Source: Moniliella sp. 'wahieum' (taxonomy: Eukaryota > Basidiomycota > Moniliellomycetes > Moniliellales > Moniliellaceae). Taken from it: a stretch of DNA of 64,000 nucleotides. Of this stretch, positions 11,121-24,540 are shown piece after piece. The position numbers were made by a program, and so were the translations under genes. A model generated the notes under the pieces. That model was not told the DNA's origin, ran no database searches, and saw nothing but the letters and a program-made list of their open reading frames with translations. The stretch is from the NCBI GenBank assembly GCA_003971905.1, contig RSEE01000005.1, positions 1,178,001 through 1,242,000 on the forward strand, read 5' to 3'. How positions within the stretch are numbered: position 1 is the first letter of the stretch; each line of letters starts with the position of its first letter.

Positions 11121-11962
11121 GCCTGGGCTGCGCACAAGTCGGATGGTGGTGGAGGGGGGACGGGGGGGCGGGGGGGGGGTGGGCCGACCTGGGCCGGCGG
11201 GGGATCGGTGCAACTGCCCAGGGCCAGGCACAGGGGCAGTGTGTCTGCTGCCGCGTGGATGCTGTCTTTGCATTCTCCTTTCCAATAGTAATGCGCGTAT
11301 CGCCGCGGGCGTAGGGCGAAGCAAGCAGCGCGTCCTGCGCAACACAAAAGTACAACGCGCAACAGCAGAGGCTATGGGTCGCTTCTTTCTTTCGTCGGGG
11401 GGAGAGCAACGTCGCCAAGTACACACATATCAACATGGGATGGGGGGCGATACGAAGCACAGAACGCAATATGAACGCAGCAGGGAGAAAAAGAAGCACA
11501 AAATGGGGCTGGGGGCGCCCGTGGCCCGGATGTCGCGGCGCAAGCGACACCGAGGGCGCGTCGGGCCCGCTGGCCCAGGTGAAGACATGGCCCCAAGGGC
11601 CGGGAATGGGGAATATGATGGACGAAGCAAACACGGCCCGGAAACCCTCGTCCACTTTTGAGGGAATGTACAGGGGGGTAGGTGTGGACGAACCGAGACG
11701 GTATCGGGTGAGAGCCACGCACCCCAGCGGCCCTCGAGGTAGGCGTGGGGCGGGGCGGGGCAGGGGGGGTAGAGGCATGGATGTGGCATGGGCTAGGCAT
11801 GGTGTGTGTTGGGAGGAAGGGGTGGGGTAAGGTAGGGTGGGGTCGGATCGGATCGGATCGGATGGGAAGTAGCGGGAGTGCACCATGTGCATGTGGAACG
11901 GCCAGAGGCGATCGGGGGGGAGGGAAGTTCGTGATGAACGCGGCCGGGTGCGCGAACTAGTG
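11121..11962. other. Intergenic, with short GATCG repeat
   Basis: No supported gene between the CMC2 start and the end of the giant gene. A GATCG microsatellite lies at about 11850-11867, and a G-rich run at about 11155-11185. Confidence 0.5.
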
Positions 11963-14900
11963 CTAGTGGCCTCCGGCTGCCGAGGCAGGAGGAACGGGGA
12001 GCTGCGGGCGGCGAGAAGGCGCCTTGGAGGGCGGGCCGTGACCATGGAGCTGGGTGGCCGCGGTAGGGGCGGCCGATTTGGCCGGGCTGCCAGGCACCTT
12101 GGGGGGCGACATGGGTGCAGGAGGTGCGGCCGGCCAGCGCCCTTGGCGGGGATGCCTTTGCCATACTTGGCACGCAACTGGAACAACTCGCCCAGCTCGT
12201 GTTCCAGGCTCCGCTTGCTCTCTCGAATGCGCCCCACCTCTTCAAACATGCGCAAGACTTCCTTGCCCAGGACCTTTTTCATGTCGGCGGCGGTGGTCTG
12301 CGCCATGACCTGCGCATACTCCCCGCCAGCAGAGGACACGGCCTTGACCATCTCCATGTGCTTGGCATGCTGCGACTGAAGCACATCGTTCATCAGCTTC
12401 TGAACCGACTCGTTCGTAGCGTTGAACTGGGTCGCGTGACTTGGTTTGTGTCATTGACAACGTGGGCCAACGCCTCAAGAGCTAGCATCAACAAGTTTAG
12501 TACGCATTTCCGTTCGCCGGATTGGTACATACCAGCTTTGGGATCCCGCTCTTGGTCTTTGGTTTGACGAAGGTTGCGCTCCTCATCATGCGCTTGGATC
12601 ATCTCTGACAAATGGGTGAGGAGAGCAACAAGAGTCAGTAAGAGAGCGCATCATAACAATCCAGCACGCAACGAACCTTTGCATCCAGCGACGCAACGAG
12701 CGCTGCATTGGCCTCCCGCTCCTTCTGGAGGAGTTCCATGGTGGCCAACTGATGCGAGGCCAAGGCTCAGCGCGAGCAGCATCGAGCGCCTTGAACTCCT
12801 CCTGCTCCTTGGACTCGTTAGCTCGTGTTGATAGCAGGTCCTGAGGCCTCCATCGCCTTGCTCATGGCTTGCACGCTCGCATGCGTCTCGTTGAGCATCT
12901 TGTCCTGCGCCGCCTTTTTGGCATTGGCCGCTTTGGTCGCCTCAGCCTTGGCTTCCGCTTCTGCCTCGGCCTTGGCCTTGGCTTCAGCATCGGCCTTGGC
13001 CTTGGCCTCGGCCGCGTCGGCGGCCTGCTTGGCCTCCAGCGCGGCTTGAGCCTGGTCCGCCATGGTCTTGGCTTCGGCCTCAGCTTCGGCCAAAGCAGCA
13101 GCTTCTGCTGCGGCTTGAGCTTCGGCCGCGGCTTGGGCTTGAGCTTCCGCCTCGGCTTGAGCTTGGGCTTCCGCTCAGCTTGAGCCTGGGCCTCGGCTTG
13201 AGCTTGCGCCTCGGCTTCAGCCCGCGCTTGTGCCTCCGCCTCCGCCTGGGCAGGCGTGGGCAGCCTCCTCCTCTTTAGCAGTCTCGGCCGGGTCAGGCGC
13301 AGCCTCTTCAGCTGCTGCCTTTCATCCTTGGGATCGTCTTTGCTCGGCAAGGGGGAGGGTGCTCATCTTCGTCCTCATCAGCCTCTTGGATAGGAGGCAG
13401 GTCACGGTCCTTGTCCTCGTCGCCTTGTGCATCCGCGTCCCCTGCCGGGGCAGGGGCAGGGGCCGGGCAGAATCGGCTCGGTCCATCCAATTGTACAGGG
13501 ACTCGATGTACCCGTTGCGCAGCGTGGGACTTACTTCAATCCCTCCATCCGCCATGGACTGCGCCACGCTGCCCAGAGCGGGCGATGGTGCGAGAGGCGA
13601 CTCGGGCACGAGATGGTAGACCGCTGTTTCGGGAGAGCGCGGTGCGGGAACGGGCGACGCGGCAGGTGTGGCAGAGGGGTGTTCGGTCGCATGCTCACTT
13701 TGGGCGTCGATCTCTTCTTCCAGCTCCTCCTCTGTAGGCGCGGCAACGGGTTCCGTTTCATTGGCTTGCTCCGCGACGTCCTCCTTCTCTTCGTGGGCTG
13801 GCTCCTTGTCCACGGGAGGACTGGGGTCGGACTCCCCGGTAACCACCTCATGCGTCACTTCCACCTTGTGTTGTGCCTCAGGATCGCCATAGATTTCGAG
13901 CGTGTGGTGGACCTCCACAATCGGCTTGTCCGCACCCGTATCGCCATCTTCCACGGGCTCCGGCGCGGGGTCACCGGACGGATGTTCTTCATCATCTCCC
14001 TCACCGCTTTCCTCCTTGACTGAGGCGGGGGCTCAAGTTCGGGCGGTGCACTGGGTTCGTCCTTTGGTTTATCATCCACTAGTTCAACGGTAGGGGCAGG
14101 ATCGTTAGGTGCTCCCAGTTGGTGAATGAGAATGTCGATCCGGGAACCCAAGTTGCGATTGGGATCATCAGCGCCGGAGGCCGCCTTAGACGAGCCTGGC
14201 TTGCTCTGTGCCGCAGAGGCGACGGAGGCCGGCCTGGACCCCGTTTTCGGTTCCGGCTCACCCGGCTCACTTGGTGCAACGGACGAATGATGGGATGGCA
14301 TGTGTTTGGAGCCCTGGTTGGAGGAGGGAGTAGGTGAGGGAGGGGAGCGAGATCGCAGGGACGCAGCGGAGGGTACCGGAGAAGCGGATTTGACTGAGCC
14401 AGCCACCGAGCCACCAAGGCTCGGTTTCCCTCCTGCCGGCCCGAATGGGCTTGCTTCGACATTCCGAAGCGACAGAGTAGGAGCCACGCTGCCGCGTTCA
14501 GACTGGGGGCCGGGAACCGTGACATAAGTGGTACTGGCCGGAGATCGGATGGTCTGCCCAGGTGCCCCGTGCTCTGAAGTGGGCTTGGCAGATGACGCTT
14601 TACTCGAAGGTGCCCTCTCAGAGAGCGCGCAGACCGAGGGGGCCCTGGCAGAGGGGGCGGGAGCAGAGGGAGGCTTGGAAGAGGGTGCCTTGATAGAGGC
14701 TGCCTTGATGGAATCAGACTTGGCCGAGAGCGGGTGGGAGTGGTGGGACTGGAGAGAGGTGTCGACAGACTCGGCAAGCTTCTTGGCCGTCGCCTCGGCC
14801 AAAGCGCCTGGCGCGGAGCGCGTCGACGGTGCGTTACTCTTGGCCTCGGGGCTGATGCTCGGATCCGGTGCTGGATCGTCCTCCGTCAATCTTGCCTTGA

Positions 14901-17900
14901 GAGTTGCACTGTGTGCGGCCGCCGCAAGCTGGCGAGAAATTTCCCGGGCCGTCTGGTCTGGCATGGTGCTGAAGCCATGGTTGAGGTCCGTGATGGTCTG
15001 GGCCAGTCGTCGCCACTCTTCCGAGCGACGCGGTGCATCGACCGAGAGCCAGCGGTTGACGTCGTGCAAGGCTTGGATCAGCGCACTGTATTGCTCATCC
15101 TGCTTCTTTGCCAACTCGGCGTATGAATCCGACGGTCCTTCGGGAGCGGGGGCTCCACCCGCTTGTGTTGTCGCATCCTTTTCCGATCCAATCGATGGAA
15201 GAGATCCTCCCTCCACCTTGCTCTGCCCGTCTCCAAGATGCGGCAGTTCCGTTGGCACTTCGCCTGGCCCCCACTTTGCACCGCTGACTTAATGGGAGAC
15301 GGTGTGGCAGGTGGGGCGATGGGCGGAGTTCCGTAGATGCTCGCCTCCCTAGCACTTGGCGCAACCTGGGCCTGAGACACAGAAGAGCCGGCCGTTCTGA
15401 GGCGCGCGCCGCAGACGGAGCAGACTGGCCGGGCAGACTTTCTGATGGAGCCTTGACCGATGGAGCCTTGACCGATGGAGCCTTGTCCGATGGAACTTGG
15501 ACACGAGGCCGTGCGAGGGTGTTGCCGAAGCCCGATTGCGTTGCCGACACTCTTTCCAGACGCAGACTGTGCTGCTGCAGGCTGGGCCGACGCCGGCGTT
15601 TCGGAGGCCGACCTTGCCGAATCCGGCTTGGCCCCCTTCACAGAACTGGCCATGGACCGAGGCTTGCCTGCGACGGAACGCGGTCGAGACAGCGGAGGTG
15701 GGGGAGCCGAATCCATCGCCTCGTAGCGAGCCTGGCTTGCGCCACTTTACTGAGGGGGCTACGGGTGCCAGATGACGCTTTGGAAGAGGCAGCCTTGGAC
15801 GGGCGATGGGAAGCGGCCCGAGAGGGGGGAAAGGAAGGCGCGATGGACCCCGCTATCGTTTCGGGAGGGGCAGGGGCCGTCTTGAACGATTCTGCTTCCG
15901 ATGGCTGCGGTGACCGCGGGAGAGCAAGATCCCTATCTTCAACAGGACCGCTCTCCTTTCCCCCAGGAGTGTCGTCCCCCTTGGATGGAGGAAGCTCTCT
16001 ATCCTGAGCGCTGCCAACAGACGTACCAGGAGCCATGCCAGGCTCAGCATCCGCCCCGTCCGACTCGGTAGCATGGCCTCAGGCATACCAGCATCCCCGT
16101 CGGCCAAGGAACGTTCGCCGTCCGGCCCCGCCGTCGCGTCGTCGCCCAAGAAGTAGATCCACCAGTCCCAGCGTGGCTGGCTGCGTCCTCTGCGATGGCC
16201 GAAAGAGGCCGGCCGATGGTCCAGCCACAGGGGGTGGGCGGCTACGGGTGCTTCCGGCAGCCGAGCTGCGAGACGATTTTGGTTCTTCCGTTTCCGGTTC
16301 CACTTTGTGTTCGCCCTCGTCCTCCTTTTCTTCCTCCTGGTTTGAAGGGTGGGACGCCTCCGATGCGGGAACGGCCGGCAGCCAATGGCCATCATCTTCC
16401 TCGTCCTCGTCACCTTGTTGGGGGGTTCGGCTCTGAGGGACCGTGCCGTACTCGTAGAAGGGTATGGGGGGCAGTAGCATAGTGGCTCTTGATCTTTCTG
16501 GCTGGTGCTGGTGCAGTCCGTCCGAGGGATTCAAAAGTCCCTACTCTCCGTCTTGGGTCCATCTACGCCTGCGGGCATGGAACATGATGCGTTAGTAGCA
16601 GGATGGGACGAATCGGACTCGGGTTTCATACCTGGGCTAGCAGTACCGTTCGGGGCTTCTTCCTTGATCTCAGGCACGTCCGCCTCGCCTCCTTCAGCGT
16701 CAGGTTCAGCCCCTTCCGCGCCAGGAAGAGAGCGGGTTTCGCCCTTCTCAGGTTCGCTGGGGGGCTTTGAGCCCACTTTGCCAGAGCCCGACCGGGAGGA
16801 GGCGGGTTTGGATGACGTGCGGGACGTACCGGGAGGAGATGCGGACGAGGCAGGCTTGGATTTGGATCCAACCTTGGATGGAGCTGCCGATCCAGGGAGG
16901 GACACGCCACGAGGATCGATCGCCGGAGCAGAAGCTCCGTCGGCGCTCCCGGCTTTCTTCTGCTCTCCTTTTCTCCTTCGGCACCCTCTCCCTCTTCATC
17001 AGGTAGCTCAATGTTCTTCCTCAGTTCTGGCGGTGTCAGTCCGGGCAAGAAATGAGTCTGCTTCGTTTCGGGCCGGCCGAAAAATTTGGCTCTTGTATTT
17101 TCGCTCAAATCGTCCGCCAGGACAAACTGGCCAGTGCTGGCAAGCTCATGCATCAACTGGGGCCACCATTCCTTGCGCGCAGATTGACCATCTGGTTTGG
17201 AGGACGCGTCGTCCTTGCCGCCGGGGGTAGGTGCCTCCCTCTTCTCGTCTTCCTCTGGCTTCTCTGCATGGTCAGACGTTTCCGTGCCCGTTTCGTCATT
17301 GGCATCCGCTGGCTCCGACGGCTCTTCTGCTTCCTTCTTCTGGGGCTCGGACCCTGATGCCGCTTCTGATGGAAGGGGCGCAACGCGAGGGGTTGGATCT
17401 CCCGTCCCCTGGGCAGACGGTGCCGTCTCCTGGTCAACAGCGGCAGGCACGTCAAGGGATCGACGGTCAGGTTCCTGGGAGTGGGCATCCCCAGCATCTT
17501 CAGCATCACCTGCATCCTCCGCATTCCCCGTGTCGGGAAGAGGCAAATTGCTGCCACCAAACAAACAAACAAACAAACAGTTAGCCCACTCACTTTTCTC
17601 TTCTGGTCCAAATCCAAACCGGAGCGGCGCCAAGCAACGTACTCATTGTGGATACTCCGCGGGGTCCCATTCTCGCCCGTCGGATGACCCGGCGGCATCA
17701 TATGAAACGCATCTGGCCCGTCCGTGTGGAGCGAGGGGGAGGGTCGAGGCGCCGAACCTGCCGCGTCGGGCCGCATGGACGCCGGATCGAGACCTAGCAC
17801 TCCCGCACCGTCCTCGTGTCCGGCCTCGCTGTGGGGAGGGACCGTGGTCGGGGCCGCAGGCGCATCTTCGTAGACGGTGGCAGGAGTCGGAGTGGCAGGA

Positions 17901-20900
17901 GCCGGAGTGGCAGGAGCCGGAGTGGCAGCGGGCATTGGAGAGACGTGTCGCGAGGATGGGCGGGGGGAGCGGCATTTTCGCTCGGCTGGATCGCGTCCTC
18001 TTCCTGGGGAGAACAGGGGCCGGAGGGTGAGCAGAGGGCGGTTGCATCGAGGGCGTAGGGACACTAGGTGCTGGGGCTGCTGCCGTGGTAGCCGGACCCG
18101 GCGGTACCGTCCCATACACACTTGGCTGGTCGGAAAAGCTGGGGTTGTGATGGGGTAGGTCCCATGGCTCAGGCTGAGGGGGATCGCGCAGAGACGGCAC
18201 CCCAGACGTTCTCGGTGGGTGGTCTGGGTGAGGAACGTAGGACGCCGGTTCGACTTCCTCCTCTCTTCGCGCCACTATGGACGGTACCCCGGGGGGGCGT
18301 ACGGACACTGGGGATGGTCCCGCGGTGGGAGGGGGGGCTGGGTAGGACGCCAGATTGGGGTCGGGCGCATTGAACGGCATGGGCGCATCGGGCATGGTCA
18401 ACCTAGGCGCTTGCTCCGCCACGGGAATGGGCTGAACTGTCGTGGTAGGCGCTCACCGGCGATACATCGAGCCTGCATCCGTCACTTTGGGCGGGACAGG
18501 AGGCGGTGGGTCGTAGGCGCGGAAGGAGCGTAGTAGCCCGTCGGCGGTCGCGTCCACGCCCCCCCGATGGAGGTTCCGGCATGTGCATCAGCTCCGACCT
18601 CGGCGGGCGCCCTCACCCCAGGACTGGGACAGCCGCGGCTCGGCCATGGTTCCAATCTGCTCTTGCGTCGTTGGCGCGGAAACGGGGTCAATCGGTATGC
18701 TGGCTGGGCCCGGGGGCGCGGGCAGGGGCGTATCGCGACGGACGCTCGGAGCGAGGAATGCGGTATTGGCTGCCGAGTGGCTGGCACTGTCGTTGGGGGA
18801 TGGGTCGGTGGACGCGATGCTCACGATACTTTCGGGGGCAGTGAAGGCGGTCAAAGGGGAGAGTCCGACAGCACGGCGACCGGGACTAGACGCCTGGGGA
18901 GGAGGCGCCACTGCTTCTTCGCGCATTGACGGCTCCCGTGACAAGACGGGCGCAGCGGGAGGCACCGGCTCGAAGGCAGACGGGATCCGGGCAGACGGGA
19001 TCCTTGGCCTGGCTCCGCCATACGGAAGTCGGGTCCAGTCCTGCAGCCCGTCCGGATGGGGCTCGTCGCCCAGGCTCTGTTCGACGGCGGCAGGCGCATC
19101 GCCCATTACCATCTCAGGCGCCTGGGGGCGTGCTCAGTGGCGACAGGAACTGGCTCTTGCGCTGAGATGGGGCCAGGGTTCAGGATGGCTCCGGCGGGGT
19201 GGTCGGCTGGCGCGGGCCCTCGGAGTGCCCCATGTCGCCCATGGCCATATCCTCCCTGACCGACGGATACGGTGTCCCCGTTGCAGCATCCTGCCTGTCG
19301 GGAGCAACGCTAGCGATCGGAACTGCGCTGGGATCACGTTCAACCCGAGGGACAGCAGCGTTGCTCCGAACCATACTCTCTTTGACCGACTGATAGGGCG
19401 TTTCCGGCGCGGCATCCGGCCAAACGCCAGCGGTAGTGAGAGGTGCACTGGGAGATGTCTGCACCCGGTGGGGCGCGTCGCCCATAGCCATCTCGGGATA
19501 AGCGTGTTCCTCCGTGTGAGGAGCGGCACCAAGTTCCCGTTGCGAAGGCACCACCGTTGGTGGTACCCGTGCGAGCGTGGAAGGCACCCTGGGAATGGAA
19601 GTGGCCAATGTCGGGTCATGCTGCACGCTACTCGGTGGTCCCAAGTTGATCTCGCGCCGAACCGGGCGCCCGGCATCAGCCATGGACATCTCCGCAGGCT
19701 CCGCTCTTGGTGTCGCTTCGTGCTCCAGGGGCGTGTCGGGAAGAAGGGTATCGGGCGCGGGCACGCCCACCTCGGACGCTGGCTGCGAGGCAGGAACCGA
19801 AAAGGAGGAAAGGTTGACTGAGCGTGTCGCTTGCGGCGGGGGAGAAGGTGGGCGTTGGGCCAAGACGGGTACGGCGGCACGAGAGGGGGGTGCACGAATG
19901 GTCCGATCCGAATCTGGGGATGGACCACGCTGGATCTGGGGGACGTCAGGAATGTCCTGAGCCGACCAAGCACGGGAAAGATGCTTGCCCGGCGAGTAGT
20001 AGACAGGTTCCTTCGCCCTCGCATCCTCTACCGTGGGAACCCCCATGGACGATGGAACGTACGATCCGAAGCTTGTCTCTGGCGGCATTCCCACCTCCGA
20101 ACGCGCTCGGCGGGGCACGCTGTCCAGGATCTGTGAACCTGCTAGAAGTGTGCCCACCGCGGACCGAGATGCCAAAAAGGGCTGCGGCGGACGCTTCTCC
20201 AACCCCATCTCGCTTACCCCCCTTGGCCCGCTCAGGGCGGAGGTAGGCGCTACCGCAGTGGCAATCCGGCTGGGGACGGGACGAATGAGTTCGTCGGGAA
20301 GCTGAGACAAGTTGAAGCCGGCCTCACTCGGGTGTGGCACTATCGTCTCGGGGTATTTGACGGAACGCACCTCAGTTCCGGCCTTGGGGAGGTCCATGCT
20401 CATCACCGTGGGAGGCTGCAACACCGTTTCGGGATACGGCGCGAAACGCTTGGCATCCGGCGACAGCGGCAGGTCCATGTCCATCACCGTTGCTGGCGGC
20501 AACACTGTCTCGGGATACGGCGAAGCCACGGTCTTGTCCTCGTGCCACGTCGGCACATCAAAGTTGATCTCGGTTTCCGGTTGCAGCGCCGTATCGGCGT
20601 ACGTGGGGGGACGCACCTCCTCTGGCGGTTTGGGTAGCACCTCCACGTCCATCTCCGACCCAGGTGCCAACACCGTCTCGGGGTACGTCAGTGCCGACAG
20701 CGCACGTTCTGTCGGCACCTCACTCACGCCTATCGAAGAAGAGGGCGCCTTGACGGAGAGGGGGGCAACGTGCCATGCTCTCTCGGGCGTGTCCGTGTCC
20801 GATTTTGCATCGGGTACACTCACGCCTACAAGCGAGGTGTCACAGGCGGTGCCGACAGCGGAAGCAGGTGCCCACTCCGATTGGGGCTGCACAAGGCTCG

Positions 20901-23218
20901 GCGCCGTAGGCGCACCCAGCGTCGAGCTCAAATCTATCCTCGTCTCGGGCGTACGGGGCGCAAGGGGGGCGTCCGGTAGCTCGCTCGTTGCCAACTCGGT
21001 AGTCGACCGGCCAGAAGTAAAGACGGGCGGAAGAGAGACGGTCAACGCAGGGTAGCCAGCTGCCGGGTCCGGTACCTGCGTCCCACCCACCGACGAAAGC
21101 GCGCCCGCCGGGGGTGGAGCAGCTCCTCCGTCGCCTCACCCTGGGGTAGGGTACCGAGGCTGAGTATCGTCTCGGGCCCGGACGTCATTCCAGGCCCCGG
21201 AGCAGACGAGAGCGAGAGCGGACCGCGTTCGTCGGGAATGGCTGAGATGCCCATATCAGACGCTGCTGGGGCTGTCGAAGGTGGCGCTTGGATCGAAGCA
21301 GTTGGATCCGGGAGAGGCGGGAGGCCCAGGACAGATTCCTGTACCAATGCAGGGCCCGCAGGCGGCGCTAGGGAGCGAGTTCCTGCTTCAGAGCGGGGAA
21401 ACGTCATCCCGATGACTGATTGCGGTTCAATCGCCGTTTGGGGCGCTGGGACACTGGCCTCAGAGGCGGGCAGGTTGGTGAGACCCATAGCTGAAGCGGG
21501 TTGCTGCACACTTGGGCTGATCCCCGACTCATGGCCCGACGCGGAGGATCGCGACGAGTCACGTCCACTACGTCTCGGCATGAGAGACGCGGTGGAGCGA
21601 GGCTGTGGCGGAAGATGGGTGACTCCGGCGGCCGAAGTTTGGCCCACTGCCGACGCGGGCGGGGTGCGACCTGAGAGGGGCCGTGCCAAACTTGGCCCGG
21701 CACCCATCCCACCATTCTGCCTCGCTTGCGAGCTGAACAATCCAGAAGGGTTAGCATGCGGGTCACAGGGAGCGGGTCAGCCAGGACGTACTCGAGATCC
21801 ACGTTGAAGACGACACGCGTTTGAGCGTCAGAGAAGGCGAGCGACACTCGGGTATCCTTGAGCCCGAGCGATAGAGGATATCGATAGCCAGACCCCTTGG
21901 TAGTGGTAGCGGGCGTGCGCACCATCTTGCCTGCCGTGATCGACACCAAGTCGGAAAGGGGCAAGATCATGTGCTCTGTTGCTTCCTGCATGGGCCGGGG
22001 GAAAAGACAAGCAAGTGTTCAAATATCGTGGCCGTCGCCGCCGCCCATCCCGGGTACGCAGTGGTAGAAGGATACGGGGTAAAGTCAAACACCTCCAGTG
22101 TCGTCTGATGCAGCGCCTTTCCCGCAATTGGGATTGGAGGCTGCAGCATCTGCAGCCCTTCGATCGATCCTGGCAACCCCGGGATTGCTGCCTGCTCCAT
22201 GCGCGGGGTAAGACCGCCCGACCGAGCGCGGGACGAAGAGAGCTTGGACGCTGAGTCATATTGGCTGATGCGCTGTTGGACGCGCGACGAGGTAGAGGGG
22301 TTGGATCGTACAGGCGAAGTAGGTCGGGGGTGCCAGTCATGGCTCCTAGCCGCTGTATAGGGGCGAGAGCTGCCAGAAGAAATAGAAGCATACCGTCGCT
22401 GCCCGCTCGATGGCGTGGGCGGGGGTTCAATGGAAACCACAGGTGGAGCAGGGGGAGCGCGTGCGGGGGAGGGACGTTGGGGGCTGGTGCGGCCGCTGGA
22501 TCCGGTGCCGGTACCGGTGCCAGTAGGGGCGCCGTGGCTGGGCTCGGACTGGGTGATGGGAGGCAAGGGAGGCGCGGTGGATCGCAGCAGCTGGGCCGAA
22601 CGCGTCCTCGCGCGCATCGACTGCGGACAGAGGGCCGACTGTGGAGGCCATGTTCCACTCTTCACTAAGAGCCGGAGAAAAGCCAGGCATGGCGCTGGTA
22701 GGCTCGTCGTTCTGCCCCCGTGGGGGCGGCGCGGGGTCGCGCGCGGAGGCAGGGACAGTGATCATCGTGGCCGATCGGTCCGGGGAGGGAAGCCGAGAGC
22801 CAGGGGAACCAGCGGGAGCACGCGCGCGGCGGGCGGGGGAGAGAGCGCCTGAGGCTGGGCGCCGAGGCGAGGTGGGCCGAGAGGCCGCAAGCGGCGGGGG
22901 CATCGAAGAAAGACCGGGAGCGGGCGGAGGTGGATGGGGATGCGGAGGCTGGGGCAGAGCCAGCGCGGAACGCAGAGGAGAGGGGGGTGCGGGGAGGGCG
23001 CGTCGACAAAGGACTGCGAGCGGGAGGAGGCGGAGGGAGAGGCGTGGGTGCGGGCGCTGGCAAAGGCCGAGCTGTGGGTGTGGGGGAGGAGGGGTGGCTG
23101 CTGGCGGGGGCCGAGCTGGGGGACGGGGGGGGTGCGAGCGCGAGGGGCGCGAGGGCGAGGGTGAGGGCGAGAGGCGCGGGGGGCGCGGGGGCGCGCCAGG
23201 GGGGGTGGAGGGCGCCAT
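11963..23218 (-). CDS. Giant low-complexity protein with coiled-coil C-terminus (roughly 3,600 residues)
   Basis: One minus-strand locus of about 11.2 kb. The proposed start at 23218 (MAPSTPPGAP) opens a Pro/Ser-rich tail. A conserved-looking N-terminal module follows: LHQTTLEVFDFTPYPST, then DLVSITAGKMVRTPATT, YRYPLSLGLKDTRVSLAF and RVVFNVDLEYVLADP. About 2,500 residues of Pro/Ser/Glu-rich disorder follow, with degenerate repeats (SxMG and YPETVLxP types). A few ordered islands occur, such as WDWWIYFLGDD (near 16180) and ETKQTHFLPGLTPPELRKNI (near 17030). The C-terminus has QYSALIQALHDVNRWLS, a long Ala/Glu/Lys coiled coil (12830-13250) and EVGRIRESKRSLEHELGELF before a stop at 11963-11965. 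Small introns lie at 17551-17593 (43 nt, containing TTTG repeats) and 12482-12532, with another near 12605-12675. Many one-base frame changes occur. I recall basidiomycete proteins of similar build with a comparable tail; function is unknown. It could be two genes, but no internal start/stop pair is convincing. Confidence 0.6.
20287..20695 (-). repeat. Tandem ~30-residue protein repeat inside the giant gene
   Basis: Five consecutive degenerate units encode the pattern Y-P-E-T-V/I-L-x-P-x(3)-M-x-M/V-D-L-P followed by 8-15 variable residues (for example YPETVLPPATVMDMDLP and YPETVLQPPTVMSMDLP). The DNA repeats at roughly 90-100 bases with the same word set (gtctcgggatacggcg, gtccatgctcatcac). 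Looser relatives of the unit (SAMGL, SVIGM, SDMGI) extend on both sides. Confidence 0.75.
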
Positions 23219-24005
23219 GTGATGTGCGGAGGCGCGGAGATGGTGGGGAGCAGAAGCAAGGGGAGCGCGCGGGGGCGTGGGACGGGGTATCTGCGAGCAG
23301 GCCGCAGACCAACAGGCGCCCCGTGCTGCCCTGGGCGATGCTCTGGCTGCGCGGAGCAGCGGCTAGTCACCAGCACTTGGTCACAAAACACGCCCCCTCG
23401 CAGCGCCTCCCCCGCACGGCGCAGCGCCAGTGTGCCCCCTGCTCCTGCTTGCGCAGGCAAGCGCCAAGCCGCGAGCGCTCGCAGCCACGCAAAACATCAC
23501 ATGACCTCGGTGGACTCTACCTCAGCAACCCTAGCAGCCTATCAGCCATGCGCCCATCCGAGGAGGCCCCACGCCAGGTCCTGCGTCTACCCAGTCCCAG
23601 ACACACACACCCTGCCCCTCCCTGCCCGTCCCTCCCTCCTCCCTGCCCCCAGCCACGCCCCACAGTCCCCCCCCCCCCCCTGCCCCCCCCCCCTTCCAGC
23701 TCCCACGGCCATCCCACGCCACACGCCATCGATCAGAAAGCGCTCTGGCATGCGGGGACAGTGTTGCAGATCTGTCGCGCAGGCGCCACAACAGTAGTCA
23801 CTAGTCATCCGTGCCCTTCCGCGCCTCGGCGCTGACTCTGCGGGGTATTTCTGTCAAACCACTATTTCGTATCAGAAACGGTAGAGTGTCAGATCTCAGA
23901 TCTCAGAGGAAGCTAGGAAGTACTAGTAGTTCTGCTAGTGTGATTCTGATTTTATTCGTTTTGCACTGAGGCACAAAGGCTCAATTTCCCTGCCTCGTAG
24001 TGTTG

Positions 24006-24180
24006 TCTGTGGCGCCACGCGGGTGTAGTGGCGCCGGTAGCCCAAGCCAGGAATCTTCGGGTTCAACGTTCATTCCTTGCACTATTCCGTCCTGGACGGC
24101 GGGAATCTTCTCTAGCCTCAGTAGCTCTCATGTCCAATGATGCAATATATCATCCAACTGCCTGCTCTCTGGGCTTCTAC
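24006..24180 (+). repeat. Dispersed repeat, copy A
   Basis: Begins TGTGGCGCCACG and runs through GTAGTGGCGCCGGTAGCCC, GGGTTCAACGTTCATTCC, ATTCCGTCCTGGA, a TTCTCTAGCCTCAGTAGCTC block and CAACTGCCTGCTCTCTGGGC. It shares order and words with copies B and C. No coding capacity. Confidence 0.85.
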
Positions 24181-24352
24181 ATTGTCTGTCTCTCTTCTCC
24201 CCCGTCCATCTTTTGCATTCTGTTCCATGTCTCCTGCTCATTCTCTTCTTCCTTCTGGTAATATCCGCGGCTGCATTTTCTTCGGCCTCGTCGCTCCACT
24301 CGGGTGCAAGTTAGTAGGCCTTACAGCTTAACCCCTGCCGGTGGTGTGACAT

Positions 24353-24540
24353 GTGGCACGGTGTGGTGCAACAGTGGTGTTTAGTGGCGCCGGCACCCCC
24401 AAGCCCGCATCCTTATTCCGCTTCTTTTTTCCTTCCAAGATTCCTATTCCTTCCGGAGGGCAGAAAATATTCTCTAGCCTCGGTAGCTCACTGCATGTGC
24501 AACCTAATACACCATCAACTGCCTGTTCTCTGGTCTTCTA
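24353..24540 (+). repeat. Dispersed repeat, copy B
   Basis: Same order of blocks as copy A: a GTGGTG...TTAGTGGCGCCGGCACCCCC start, TTCCTTCCGGAGGG, ATATTCTCTAGCCTCGGTAG, then ACACCATCAACTGCCTGTTC and TCTGGTCTTCTACA. It is more diverged than A and C in the central GGTTCAACGTTCATTCC block. Confidence 0.8.

Noticed and set aside
19199-21055. Long open plus-strand frames over the giant gene
   Set aside because: They are antisense to a longer minus frame, have no start context or family features, and follow from GC-rich codon positions.
23600-23700. CRISPR-like or structured repeat in the C/T-rich tract
   Set aside because: Simple low-complexity pyrimidine runs without spaced repeats; CRISPR arrays are not expected in a fungal nucleus.
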